DNA of 64,000 bases, taken from positions 924,712 through 988,711 of the forward strand of contig NZ_OESQ01000001.1 of the NCBI RefSeq assembly GCF_900240245.1, written 5' to 3'. This document shows positions 9,362-18,181 of this stretch, one piece after another. The notes under the pieces are model-generated. The model was not told where the DNA came from. It worked only from the letters and a program-made list of their open reading frames with translations, and did not search any database. The first letter of the stretch is position 1; the number at the start of each line of letters is the position of its first letter. The position numbers and the translations under genes are program-made. The DNA is from Lachnoclostridium edouardi. Lineage in GTDB: Bacteria; Bacillota; Clostridia; Lachnospirales; Lachnospiraceae.

Positions 9362-9400
9362 AAAAGCCGCTGTCCTTTAAAACAGCGGCTTTAATGTTTT
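9362..9400. terminator. Bidirectional terminator between livF and the FGGY kinase gene
   Basis: AAAGCCGCTGT pairs with ACAGCGGCTTT around a short loop, T-rich on both sides. The stem overlaps the last codons and stop of the convergent kinase gene. Confidence 0.8.
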
Positions 9401-10885
9401 ATATAGTTCCTTATATTTCTTAAATTGCTTATCATATACAGCGGCGTGTTCTGCAATGGGATGAAAGACGCAGCCTGTTTTTGCCAGCTTCTTTCCGAAG
9501 TCTAAAGGAATTTCCTTTATTCCCACCGCCTGAGCGGCAATTATAATGTCCCCCAGAGTTTCTGTTTCATTGGACGTCAGACTGCTTACAGGAATGTTTA
9601 AAACATCAGCAAAAATCTGGCACCACAGGGGACTGTTGGCCGCTCCTCCCCCCAGAGGAATAATGTCCGGCTTTAGGGAATTGGAAAGTACTACATCCAG
9701 ACAATCTCTCTGGGAGAATGCAACTCCCTCCAGCACAGCTCTTACAAAAGAGCTGTAATTCGTTCCCAGGCCAATGTTGAAGAACACTCCCCTTGCCTCC
9801 GGATTCCATATAGGACTTTGTTCTCCGGCAAGGTAGGGCAGCCATATGGTGCCCCCGGCTCCTACAGGGGCTTTGGCGGCCTCTATATTTAAATAAGTAT
9901 ATAAATCTTTTCCTGCAGCGGCGGCCTCATCTGCCACTGCCTTTCCAAAAACATCCCTGAACCATCTTAAAGATACACCTGCATTATTTGTAGATTGCAC
10001 CCCAATGTATTGGCCGGGAAACGCCCCATATATATTCAAAAGCCGCTGATCTTGAAAAGGCTGCGAGGAAATGCAGCACAGCCTTCCGCTGCTTCCTATA
10101 GTAAGGGCGAAATCCCCTTTCTGCACAGCTCCCGCTCCTATAGTGGCGGCCACTGTATCAATTACCCCGGCAGTAACAGGAGTCCCCGGTAAAAGTCCTG
10201 TCAGCTGCGCCGCTTTTTTTGTCACCCCTCCTACAATATCTGTAGAATGGTAAGGTTTTGGCAACAGTCTTAAAGGCAGACCTGTTTTTTTAACAATCTC
10301 AGTTTCCCACTGCCCTGTATATATATTGGACATTAAGGTCAGACTCATCCTGGACCTGTTAATGGAAAATTCTCCTGTTAATTTCTGTATTAAATATCCG
10401 CAGGGAACTAAAACCTTATATGATTTTTTCACTATGTCAGGACGATTTTCAATCATCCACCTGACATTAGGAAGGCAGAAGGAGCCGTTGGCAATGCGGT
10501 TTTTGGCGGAGCGGCGCACAACCTCCTCCCCTATATTTTCCTTCAGCCATTTTACCTGCTCCCCACTTCTCTGGTCGTGGAGACTAATGGCATTATATAA
10601 AGGCGTTCCCTCTTTATCTACAAACACTATGGCGTTTGTGCTGCTGATCCCCACAACTGCAATCCGGGTGTTTTCAATTCCCTGGTTTTGAAAAATTTCC
10701 TTCAGGTTTCTCTGCACTGCCTTCCACCACTGTAAAGGCTCCTGCTCCGTCCAGTTTTCTCTGGGGTGAAGCATAGGATATTCTCTATATGCAGAAGCTA
10801 CTTTATTGCCTGAGAAATCATATACAGAACATTTTGTTCCTGTTGTTCCTATATCAATTCCTAATAGTAAGTCTTTATTTCCCAT
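9377..10885 (-). CDS. FGGY-family carbohydrate kinase
   Basis: Cytoplasmic sugar kinase, 502 residues. The N-terminal FGGY domain opens with LLGIDIGTTGTKCSVYD (phosphate loop) and the C-terminal domain holds the ATP-site loop GGGAANSPLWCQIFAD. GVIDTVAATIGAGAV and the overall pattern resemble gluconokinase/xylulokinase-type members. Last gene of a five-gene minus-strand unit dctP-dctQ-dctM-aldolase-kinase; it overlaps the aldolase by 11 bases and has GGAGGAATCT before its ATG. The context implies phosphorylation of a sugar or sugar acid taken up by the TRAP system before aldol cleavage. Exact substrate (for example a ketopentose, fuculose or a tetronate) is not readable by eye. Confidence 0.88.
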   Translation of the reverse strand: MGNKDLLLGIDIGTTGTKCSVYDFSGNKVASAYREYPMLHPRENWTEQEPLQWWKAVQRNLKEIFQNQGIENTRIAVVGISSTNAIVFVDKEGTPLYNAISLHDQRSGEQVKWLKENIGEEVVRRSAKNRIANGSFCLPNVRWMIENRPDIVKKSYKVLVPCGYLIQKLTGEFSINRSRMSLTLMSNIYTGQWETEIVKKTGLPLRLLPKPYHSTDIVGGVTKKAAQLTGLLPGTPVTAGVIDTVAATIGAGAVQKGDFALTIGSSGRLCCISSQPFQDQRLLNIYGAFPGQYIGVQSTNNAGVSLRWFRDVFGKAVADEAAAAGKDLYTYLNIEAAKAPVGAGGTIWLPYLAGEQSPIWNPEARGVFFNIGLGTNYSSFVRAVLEGVAFSQRDCLDVVLSNSLKPDIIPLGGGAANSPLWCQIFADVLNIPVSSLTSNETETLGDIIIAAQAVGIKEIPLDFGKKLAKTGCVFHPIAEHAAVYDKQFKKYKELYKTLKPLF

Positions 10886-11519
10886 AGATTCCTCCGGCGT
10901 CTCTGATTTCCTGAATCTGTTCCTGGGTCATAGGATAGCCGCCATTTCCTAAAATCATTGTAATATGAGCGTTTTCCTCTATTTCCTCCGCAATGCCAAA
11001 TACAGCCTCCGGCTCCCTTCCCACTGCCACCACTCCGTGATTTTTTAAGAGCACGCAGTTTTGATTTTCCAGAAGCCGGGCCACTTCCTGAGCCAGCTTT
11101 AAACTTCCCGGCATAAAATAAGGAATAACAGGAATCTTATTTACCCGCAAAGCATACCCTGGCGTATACACAGGCAGGCCGCAGGAATAGTCGATTTCCT
11201 GTCTGCAGGTAGCCGCAATGCTGTAAAGAGGATGAAGATGAAAAATGCACTGAATATCCGGCCTTTTTTTATAACATTCTAAATGCATGATAAACTCTTT
11301 AGAAGGCCTTCCACCTTTGACAACAGTTCCATCCATATCTATACATGTAAAGTCCTCTTCAACTAAGCTTCCTAAAAAGGTTCCTGTACAGGAAATATAA
11401 AATTTCTCCCCATAACGTATACTTACGTTTCCTCCGCTGCCTCCTGTAAATCCTTTTTCATAGGCCTTATGACTTACTCTTATTAAATCCTGCAATTTTT
11501 CCTCTAAATTTCTATCCAT
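10875..11519 (-). CDS. Class II aldolase/adducin family protein (fuculose-phosphate aldolase-like)
   Basis: Zinc-dependent aldolase or epimerase of the FucA/AraD family, 214 residues. GGSGGNVSIRYGEKFYISCTG is split here as GGSGGNVSIR then the TG loop; FHLHP supplies two metal-binding histidines and KNHGVVAVG the third; the catalytic-acid region (GRPSKEFIMH) is present. I chose the ATG at 11519, preceded by CAGGAG, because the longer reading to 11630 would run into dctM. It sits between the TRAP permease and the kinase, so it probably cleaves the kinase product into two smaller carbon units. Epimerase activity of the AraD type is the main alternative. Confidence 0.85.
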   Translation of the reverse strand: MDRNLEEKLQDLIRVSHKAYEKGFTGGSGGNVSIRYGEKFYISCTGTFLGSLVEEDFTCIDMDGTVVKGGRPSKEFIMHLECYKKRPDIQCIFHLHPLYSIAATCRQEIDYSCGLPVYTPGYALRVNKIPVIPYFMPGSLKLAQEVARLLENQNCVLLKNHGVVAVGREPEAVFGIAEEIEENAHITMILGNGGYPMTQEQIQEIRDAGGIYGK

Positions 11520-11542
11520 ATGATGTCTCCTGTATTTTAAGT

Positions 11543-12832
11543 CTATTTTAAAATGGACGGTATAAACTCTGTGATTCCCGGAAATATAAAGGTAAGCAAG
11601 GCGCAGAAGGTTACAGTGAGTATTACCCACAGCGTATCTGGAAAGGCCTCGTCATACCGCACATTTAAAACCCGGCAGGCCGTAAATAAATTAACTGAAA
11701 GAGGAGGCGTTAAAGAGCCTACCATTAATGCCATAAGCATAGCCACGCCAAAATGTACGGTTCCCATTCCCAAGCTTTGAGCAATCGGCAAAAGGATAGG
11801 AGTTACCAGAATAATAATACATACAGTTTCCATAAAGGTTCCTAACAGCATCAGCAAAAGGAACATTAAAGCAAATATTAAAAATCTGCTGGACGTAACA
11901 GATAAAAGCCGGTCTGCAAACAGCGTGGGCACGTTTTGTATAGACATAATCCAGCCAAAGGGAGTCGCCATAGACATAATCAGCATAATACAGCCTGTAT
12001 TTACCACACTGTCCGCCGCCACCTTATAAAATTCTTTAAAGGTCAGCTCTTTATAAACAAACACGGCCAGTATAAAGGAGTAAATAACAGCTACTACGGA
12101 AGCCTCTGTAGCTGTGCAAATGCCTGCAAACACGCCTCCCAGAATTAAAATCGGCATCAAGAGAGGAAGAATGGCGTCCAAAGTAATTTTCAGTCTTTCC
12201 TGTGGCGTATATGTAATTACTTCCACCTTCTCTTTATTCCCTCTTTTTATTGCAAAAAAAGTATTTAAGCCAATCAGGCAGAGAATACAGAGAAGCCCTG
12301 GAATAAAACCGCTTAAAAACATATCTCCCACTGCGGCTCCTGAGGAGGAGGCGTAAACAACCATAATAATACTTGGGGGAATAATGCAGGCCATAGTGCC
12401 TCCTGCGGCAATTAAGCCTACAGTTAAGCCTCTTGGATATTTCTGCTCCAGCATCTCAGGACCTATAATTTTTCCTATGGCCGCCGCGCTGGCAACACCT
12501 GAACCAGATACGGCTCCAAAAAATCCACATGCAGCCAAGGCTGTAGCTCCCAAACCTCCCGGCATTTTCCGCAGCAGCATATTGGCGAACCGCATAAGCC
12601 TGGGCGTGCTTCCGTAAACCATTAATGATCCGGCAAATATGAACATAGGCATAGCCATCATATTAAAGGACCTGGCGCCGCTGGCAGCTCTCTGAACTAC
12701 AATCTCTAAAGGCGGATAGCCATTTACCAGCAAAAGAGACATACAGCTGATTCCAATAGAAAAGCCTACGGGAACGCCAATTAATAAACAGATTCCTAAA
12801 ACTACAAATAATATAATCAGACCAGTACTCAT
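11543..12832 (-). CDS. dctM: TRAP transporter large permease DctM
   Basis: Large membrane subunit of a tripartite ATP-independent periplasmic transporter, driven by an ion gradient. About 12 transmembrane segments in 429 residues; family-typical GVPVGFSIGIS, MAMPMFIFAGSLM, ARGLTVGLIAAGGT-like and IPPSIIMVVYAS stretches are visible. Its start overlaps the dctQ stop (TAATG), showing coupling. Acts with DctQ and the DctP lipoprotein. Confidence 0.93.
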   Translation of the reverse strand: MSTGLIILFVVLGICLLIGVPVGFSIGISCMSLLLVNGYPPLEIVVQRAASGARSFNMMAMPMFIFAGSLMVYGSTPRLMRFANMLLRKMPGGLGATALAACGFFGAVSGSGVASAAAIGKIIGPEMLEQKYPRGLTVGLIAAGGTMACIIPPSIIMVVYASSSGAAVGDMFLSGFIPGLLCILCLIGLNTFFAIKRGNKEKVEVITYTPQERLKITLDAILPLLMPILILGGVFAGICTATEASVVAVIYSFILAVFVYKELTFKEFYKVAADSVVNTGCIMLIMSMATPFGWIMSIQNVPTLFADRLLSVTSSRFLIFALMFLLLMLLGTFMETVCIIILVTPILLPIAQSLGMGTVHFGVAMLMALMVGSLTPPLSVNLFTACRVLNVRYDEAFPDTLWVILTVTFCALLTFIFPGITEFIPSILK

Positions 12833-13341
12833 TATCTATTCAGCGCCTCCTCTATACTGCTCATGTCCAAGCCTTTACATTTCTGAATATCTACCCATAA
12901 GTGAATAAAATAAAATCCTATCATCAATATACACCCCAGCAAAATACCTATATAATTTACAGCCAGGGGGATTTTCATGGCGGCTGATAAGGCGTTCATA
13001 TTACTTCCCGCCAATTTCCATGATAAACAGCTGATTACGCCTAAAAATCCAATACAAATACAATCATCCAGAATTTCAAAGGCCTGGCATAAAGGTCTGG
13101 GCAGCTTATGTATGAAAAAGTCAATCCGGGTATTACTGTTATTAATCGTTGCCATTGCAGCTCCAAAGTAAGTAATATACACCATGGCCATTCCCCCCAG
13201 CTCTTCTACCCAGGTAAAGGACTTGTGAAATACATATCGGTTCACCACCTGCAGTCCTGTAACAATTACAAGTGTACAGATAGTAATACAGCTTAAACTT
13301 CTGAGAATAAATTTAATTTTGTCCGCTATTTTTACTATCAT
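12832..13341 (-). CDS. dctQ: TRAP transporter small permease DctQ
   Basis: Small four-helix membrane subunit of the TRAP transporter, 169 residues. The central motif (NRYVFHKSFTWVEELGGM) is the DctQ hallmark around the second helix. Lies between dctP and dctM with 10-bp and overlapping junctions. Confidence 0.92.
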   Translation of the reverse strand: MIVKIADKIKFILRSLSCITICTLVIVTGLQVVNRYVFHKSFTWVEELGGMAMVYITYFGAAMATINNSNTRIDFFIHKLPRPLCQAFEILDDCICIGFLGVISCLSWKLAGSNMNALSAAMKIPLAVNYIGILLGCILMIGFYFIHLWVDIQKCKGLDMSSIEEALNR

Positions 13342-13351
13342 AAATTACCTC

Positions 13352-14407
13352 CTATTTATTAAAAGAAGTGGCCAGATCAATCCAGTACTGTCCGTCGTCA
13401 TACTGAGAAGCAAATTCCTCCCACACGCTTTGCATAGCTTCCTGGAAAGCCTCCTTATCCACATCATTAACCTCCATGCCTGCTTCTTTTAAAAGATTTA
13501 AGTAAATTGATTCATCATTTTCCTGAAGATCAATGGCTCTGGCATTTTCTGCTTCTTCTTTTAAAATTGTCTGGTACTCTTCCGGCAAAGACTGAAACCA
13601 GGCTGTATTTACAGCAAGCGGAGCAGCGTCATACATATGTCCTGTTAAGGATAAATATTTCTGAACATCCTGGAGTGAAGAGGTGTAAATATTGGCCAGA
13701 GGATTCTCCTGCCCGTCAATCGTCTTATTCTGCAGACCTGTATATACATCAGAAAACGCCATAATTACTGCAGAGCCGTTTACAGCCTCATACATTTTTA
13801 CCTTCATGCTGTTTTCATTTGTCCTGAATTTAATGCCTGCCAAATCCCCCGGCTCATTAATAGGTCTAATATTATTTGTCATGTGGCGGTATCCTGCCTC
13901 CCATACAGATAATATAGTAACCCCTGTAGGCTCAAGCAGCTTTTCACAAAATTCCTGACCGAACTCTCCGGCCCAGGCTTCTCTTGCACTGTCTAAAGAA
14001 GTAAATAAAAACGGCAGCAGGGCTACATTTACCTCTGAGTTGTAAGGTTCCCAGTTGGCCGCTCCCATCTGCATCATACCTTCTACAGTGCCTGAAGTAA
14101 CCTGCTCTAATAAATCTGCCTCTCCTCCTAAAGCGGAATCTGTATAAATATTTACTACTAATTCCCCGTTTGTCCTCTCCTCCACTGCCTCTTTAAAGCT
14201 TTGCAGGGCAATGCTGGAGGGATTGGTGGCGCTCATGGCAGAGCCGATATTTAATGTGTATTTCCCCTGGGCCTTAACATCCCCACTTTCTCCAACCGCT
14301 GTATTGCTTTTTTCTCCTGAAGGCGCGTCTGAAGTACCGCCTCCACATGCAGTAAGACTAAATGCCATTGCTGCCGCTACCATAATTGACGTAATACTTT
14401 TTTTCAT
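13352..14407 (-). CDS. dctP: TRAP transporter substrate-binding lipoprotein DctP
   Basis: Extracytoplasmic receptor of the TRAP system, 351 residues. A signal peptide ends in a lipobox (SLTAC-GGG). The DctP fold is recognisable from GSAMSATNP near the start, WEAGYRHMTNN and the conserved arginine region GIKFRTNEN, which in DctP proteins binds the carboxylate of a sugar acid or organic acid. First gene of the operon, with AAAGGAG before the ATG and a good promoter about 105 bp upstream. Ligand is inferred to be the substrate of the downstream kinase and aldolase. Confidence 0.92.
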   Translation of the reverse strand: MKKSITSIMVAAAMAFSLTACGGGTSDAPSGEKSNTAVGESGDVKAQGKYTLNIGSAMSATNPSSIALQSFKEAVEERTNGELVVNIYTDSALGGEADLLEQVTSGTVEGMMQMGAANWEPYNSEVNVALLPFLFTSLDSAREAWAGEFGQEFCEKLLEPTGVTILSVWEAGYRHMTNNIRPINEPGDLAGIKFRTNENSMKVKMYEAVNGSAVIMAFSDVYTGLQNKTIDGQENPLANIYTSSLQDVQKYLSLTGHMYDAAPLAVNTAWFQSLPEEYQTILKEEAENARAIDLQENDESIYLNLLKEAGMEVNDVDKEAFQEAMQSVWEEFASQYDDGQYWIDLATSFNK

Positions 14408-14456
14408 ACTTACTTCTCCTTTAGCTTTTTAATCTTCTCCTAATAATCAGCTGCCT

Positions 14457-14473
14457 GTGAAACCGGTTTTCAC
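14457..14473. promoter_or_regulatory. Near-palindrome in the dctP leader, possible operator
   Basis: GTGAAACCGGTTTTCAC is a near-perfect inverted repeat with a one-base slip, located about 35-50 bp downstream of the predicted transcription start of dctP. It could bind the neighbouring GntR regulator or a LacI/CcpA-type protein. No direct evidence. Confidence 0.35.
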
Positions 14474-14513
14474 TTTTATATTTTTTGCCTATAAATATTT
14501 CTTCAGCAACCTA

Positions 14514-14542
14514 ATAGTATCACATCCGTCATACTCCGTCAA
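14514..14542 (-). promoter_or_regulatory. dctP operon promoter
   Basis: Minus-strand TTGACG (-35), 17-bp spacer, TACTAT (-10). The remainder of the 14,408-14,733 intergenic stretch is AT-rich, holding this promoter, the candidate operator and the gntR terminator. Confidence 0.65.
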
Positions 14543-14675
14543 TATTATCTTAAAAATTTTTAGGTAAATTTAAAATACTATACAAATAATATTACAAATT
14601 TCATCATATTTTTATGTATCTCTCACAATACAAGCATTTTTCTCCATTTATAAAGGCCTAATTTTCTATGAACAA

Positions 14676-14720
14676 AAAAAAGAGACAGTCTCTAACTATT
14701 TATTAAAAACTATCTCTTCT
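14676..14720 (-). terminator. Terminator of the GntR regulator gene
   Basis: On the minus strand AGAGATAGT pairs with the distal ACTGTCTCT half (one wobble) and is followed by eight T residues. Confidence 0.75.
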
Positions 14721-14733
14721 TTATATTTTATTT

Positions 14734-15528
14734 TTATGATTTTTGCTCATCCAGGCTTCCAATAAATCTTTCTGCATTTTCTTTCATCTGCTGGAATCGT
14801 CTGGTGGAAATCTGGTCAATGGCATATACTGCGCAGGACCTGACCAGATGGGCGGCAACTACCTGTCCAAACTGTCTGGCGTCCCCGCTTTTAATGGCTT
14901 CTATTAAAGCCTTATGCTCCTCATTATTTTTTTTCAAAAACTCCAGGCTTAAAGGCAGCTTGTTATTATTTAAGTACATCATATAGCTGGATTTATTGGT
15001 GTCCAGCTTACAGTACAAATCGTATATTCTTTGGTTGCTGCAGCCCTCCATATAACGGCGGTGAAGCTTTGTCTCACAATTTACCCATGTAAGGCCTGCC
15101 AGCTCCCCGTCTCTATGAAGAAAGTCTTCCATTTCTCCGTAATATTTTTCCATATCGCTGATAATGGAACTGTCCGCCTTCCCCCGTTTTATAATCTCCT
15201 CTGCATAATACAGCTCTATCATTAATCTTTGATCATAATTATCTATAAATTCAATATTAGAATACTCTCTGACTACCATACTTCTTCTGGGCAGAGCCAC
15301 TACATAGCCTTCAGATACCAAACGGTTTAAGGCGTCCTTTACCGGAGTATGACTGACACCCAGCTCTTCTGAAATCTCCCTTACAACAAGCCTTTGCCCC
15401 GGCAAATATTTACCGCTGTAAATGTTGCTTCGTATTTTTTCTGTCACCACATCTACAAGTGAAACGCTGACATATTGTTCTAAGTTTAACCTTCCCTCTG
15501 ACTCCAGGTTCTTTTGCACCTTATCCAT
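14734..15528 (-). CDS. GntR-family transcriptional regulator (FCD/FadR subfamily)
   Basis: DNA-binding regulator, 264 residues. A winged helix at about residues 25-95 contains the GntR pattern PGQRLVVREISEELGVSHTPVKDAL; the C-terminal all-helical FCD domain has the metal/ligand-type histidine pattern (CETKLHRRYMEG, EHKALIEAI). It is read in the same direction and immediately upstream of the dct-aldolase-kinase operon, separated by its own terminator, so it is the probable local regulator. Effector would be the substrate or an intermediate of that pathway. Confidence 0.9.
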   Translation of the reverse strand: MDKVQKNLESEGRLNLEQYVSVSLVDVVTEKIRSNIYSGKYLPGQRLVVREISEELGVSHTPVKDALNRLVSEGYVVALPRRSMVVREYSNIEFIDNYDQRLMIELYYAEEIIKRGKADSSIISDMEKYYGEMEDFLHRDGELAGLTWVNCETKLHRRYMEGCSNQRIYDLYCKLDTNKSSYMMYLNNNKLPLSLEFLKKNNEEHKALIEAIKSGDARQFGQVVAAHLVRSCAVYAIDQISTRRFQQMKENAERFIGSLDEQKS

Positions 15529-15617
15529 CTTCCTAAACCTCTGCTCTGTAGTTTTTCATTTATTTTAGCATAATTTCCCAGTGGGGACAAGAAATTATCT
15601 GCCTAAAATCAGGCTTC

Positions 15618-16970
15618 TCACGCTCCCTGACAAGCAATTTTTTTAAACAGCAGCACATATGTAATAACCGACACAATGGTGCCTAAAATATCGCAGGCCG
15701 GCTCTGTGAAAAATACGTGCTCAATTCCCATTACCGCAGGAATGGTAAACACACATGCAAAGAATACGGCTTTTCTGAAAGCAGACAGAGAAAGAGCCAC
15801 TTTTGAAATTCCCATGCCTGTAAATCCGTCTACAATGGTGTACTGAACTGCCAGGGGAATCACGCCGATTGTGTAAATCCTAATGGCTCTCACTGTAAGA
15901 GACACATACTCATGATCTCTTGTAAATATCATTACAAACAGATTTGGCAGCAGCTGGGCTGCTAAAAACATAATAGCTGTAAAGCCTAAGGCCATAGATA
16001 CAATATATTTCTCTGCCTTCATAATTCTGTCCGGCCGTTTGGCGCCAAAATTATATCCTAGAATCGTCTGGGTTCCTGTAGTGATTCCCCCCAAGGGCAT
16101 TGTGATCATCAGCATAAAGCTTTGCACAATTGTGGTACAGGTAAGAAGCATATCTCCCTGCCCCTCTCCCCCATATTTCTGAATCACTGCATTCAGGGAA
16201 ATAATCAGAATATTATCAAATGCAATAATCAGAAAATAGGACATGCCCAGCATTAAAACCTGTTTCATAATCCGCCACTGATATCTGCCAAAGGTGATTT
16301 TTACAGGCACCTTTTTCCCAAATAAAAAAATAAGCACATAGGCGCAGGATGCAATCTGAGACAGTACTGTAGCCAGGGCGGCTCCCTGCACTCCCATATT
16401 CAGCCCAAATATAAAAACAGGGTCCAGGGCTATATTGCTTACTGCCCCAAGCATTACAGACTTCATAGCTGTTTTGGCAAAGCCCTGACACACCACAAAT
16501 TGATTCATTCCCGTGGACATTAAGGCAAAGGCCGTGCCCAGCAAATATATGGTAATATAGCTGTCAGCGTAAGCATATGTTGCCTGGCTGGCTCCAAACC
16601 ACATTAAAAGCTTTTCCTTCATAAGTAACGGAATCACTGTAAATACCAGAGAAATTACCAACAGCATCATAAAACAGTTGGCCAGCACGTCCTCAGCGCC
16701 TTTCTGGTTTTTCTGTCCCAGACGAATGCTCATTAAAGGCGCTCCTCCAATTCCCACCAAAAACGCGGCGGCTGTAAGGAGTGTTACAATAGGCCCGCAG
16801 ACTCCCACTCCTGCTAAAGCCAGCTCTCCCACCTGAGGAATATTGCCAATATACATACGGTCTACAATACTATAAAATACGCTCACAAATTGAGCCAGCA
16901 TGGAAGGCACTGCAAGCCTCCACACCAGCTCTTTCATATTATCTGTATCTAAATTATTTTCCAGTTTCAT
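15618..16970 (-). CDS. MATE-family efflux transporter
   Basis: Membrane antiporter of the multidrug and toxic compound extrusion family, 450 residues with about 12 hydrophobic helices in two similar halves. Family features include the opening LVWRLAVPSMLAQFVSVFYSI region with VDRMYIGNI, and GGITTGTQTILGYNFGA in the second half. Probable Na+- or H+-coupled exporter of cationic or aromatic compounds; substrate unknown. Last gene of a long minus-strand run, 48 bp after the AI-2E-like gene. Confidence 0.92.
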   Translation of the reverse strand: MKLENNLDTDNMKELVWRLAVPSMLAQFVSVFYSIVDRMYIGNIPQVGELALAGVGVCGPIVTLLTAAAFLVGIGGAPLMSIRLGQKNQKGAEDVLANCFMMLLVISLVFTVIPLLMKEKLLMWFGASQATYAYADSYITIYLLGTAFALMSTGMNQFVVCQGFAKTAMKSVMLGAVSNIALDPVFIFGLNMGVQGAALATVLSQIASCAYVLIFLFGKKVPVKITFGRYQWRIMKQVLMLGMSYFLIIAFDNILIISLNAVIQKYGGEGQGDMLLTCTTIVQSFMLMITMPLGGITTGTQTILGYNFGAKRPDRIMKAEKYIVSMALGFTAIMFLAAQLLPNLFVMIFTRDHEYVSLTVRAIRIYTIGVIPLAVQYTIVDGFTGMGISKVALSLSAFRKAVFFACVFTIPAVMGIEHVFFTEPACDILGTIVSVITYVLLFKKIACQGA

Positions 16971-17018
16971 ACCAGTACACTTTCCCTTTATGTCTTTTCC
17001 CCTAAATTTCTCCTTTTA

Positions 17019-18152
17019 TTAGCTTTTATCCTCTTTTCGGAATTTATTGATTTCATCCGCCAGGGTTTTTATGTTTTTAATCAGATCATCAAATGTGCCG
17101 AACTCATATAGATTCAAAATAAACATTCCTACTGGAACTGCCAGAATCATTCCCCCAATGCCTGACACCCGGAATCCAATATATAAAAATAATAAGGTCA
17201 GCAACGGAGGCATTCCCATAACGTCCCCTACAATTTTAGGCTGAATAATCTGTCTTACTACCTGGGTCAAAATATAAAGCAGGATTAATCCTGCCGCAAA
17301 GGCATATTCCCCGGAAAACAGCTTAACTGCAGCCCATGGAAATAAAACAGTGCCTGTGCCGAAAATAGGCAGGAAATCTAATATGGCAATCAGCACTGCC
17401 CACAGCAGTCCGTATTTTACCTGCAGCACAAGAAAGCCTGCTGCTAAAATTCCAGCCACTACAAACATAATCCTGAATTGCGCCAAAAAATATCCGCCAA
17501 TCAGCTTTCTCACATTGCCTTTTAAAAATCCAAAATATCTGACCCAGCTGTCAGGCACAACAGAAACAATAACCGCCACAATCCTGTCCCTTTCTACAAT
17601 AAAAAAATAAGAGGACAAAACCATAACAATGGCATTTACCATGGCGTTGGGGATTCCCTTGGCCACATGGCCTGCCGCAGACACTGTAGGGCTGGCGGCC
17701 TTTTGTATCATCACATTTAAATATTCCCCAATATTATTTCCCACCTGACTCAGGCTGGCCTGAGTCTCAGGGGACAGCTTTAAAAACATGTGCTGAAAAT
17801 TGCCAAAGGCCTCTTTTAAATTGGCCGATACACTTTCATATAAAGCAGGCAGATCGCCTACAAAGGAAACAATCTCCCTGGCCAGACAAGCTATAATCAC
17901 ATAAAGCAGTCCGATTACTGCAGCCAAAGCGGCTACAACAATAATCATGGAACCGTGGCGCCGCACTATTTTCACTCGTTTTTCCAGAAAACGCACAAGA
18001 GGATTGGCCATCATTGCCAGAATCCATCCGATAACAAAAGGCAAAAAATATCTCAAAAGCCTGGGCAGCCAAAATACAGCCAGCCAAATACCAACTAAAG
18101 GTATTATAATATTCAGCAGAATTCTGGCATATTTTTTAATCCCTTCCATCAT
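17019..18152 (-). CDS. AI-2E family transporter / YtvI-like membrane protein
   Basis: Polytopic membrane protein of the AI-2E (UPF0118) family, 377 residues, about eight helices. The conserved C-terminal block is visible: ILDFLPIFGTGTVLFPWA, QIIQPKIVGDVMGMPPL and GGMILAVPVGMFI. Clostridia often carry a paralogue named YtvI after a B. subtilis sporulation-associated membrane protein; the length fits. Function is not established for most members. ATG at 18152 or the adjacent one at 18149 could be used. Lies 29 bp downstream of hisC. Confidence 0.85.
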   Translation of the reverse strand: MMEGIKKYARILLNIIIPLVGIWLAVFWLPRLLRYFLPFVIGWILAMMANPLVRFLEKRVKIVRRHGSMIIVVAALAAVIGLLYVIIACLAREIVSFVGDLPALYESVSANLKEAFGNFQHMFLKLSPETQASLSQVGNNIGEYLNVMIQKAASPTVSAAGHVAKGIPNAMVNAIVMVLSSYFFIVERDRIVAVIVSVVPDSWVRYFGFLKGNVRKLIGGYFLAQFRIMFVVAGILAAGFLVLQVKYGLLWAVLIAILDFLPIFGTGTVLFPWAAVKLFSGEYAFAAGLILLYILTQVVRQIIQPKIVGDVMGMPPLLTLLFLYIGFRVSGIGGMILAVPVGMFILNLYEFGTFDDLIKNIKTLADEINKFRKEDKS

Positions 18153-18181
18153 ATCACCTGCCTTATCTTAACAGGAATCTA

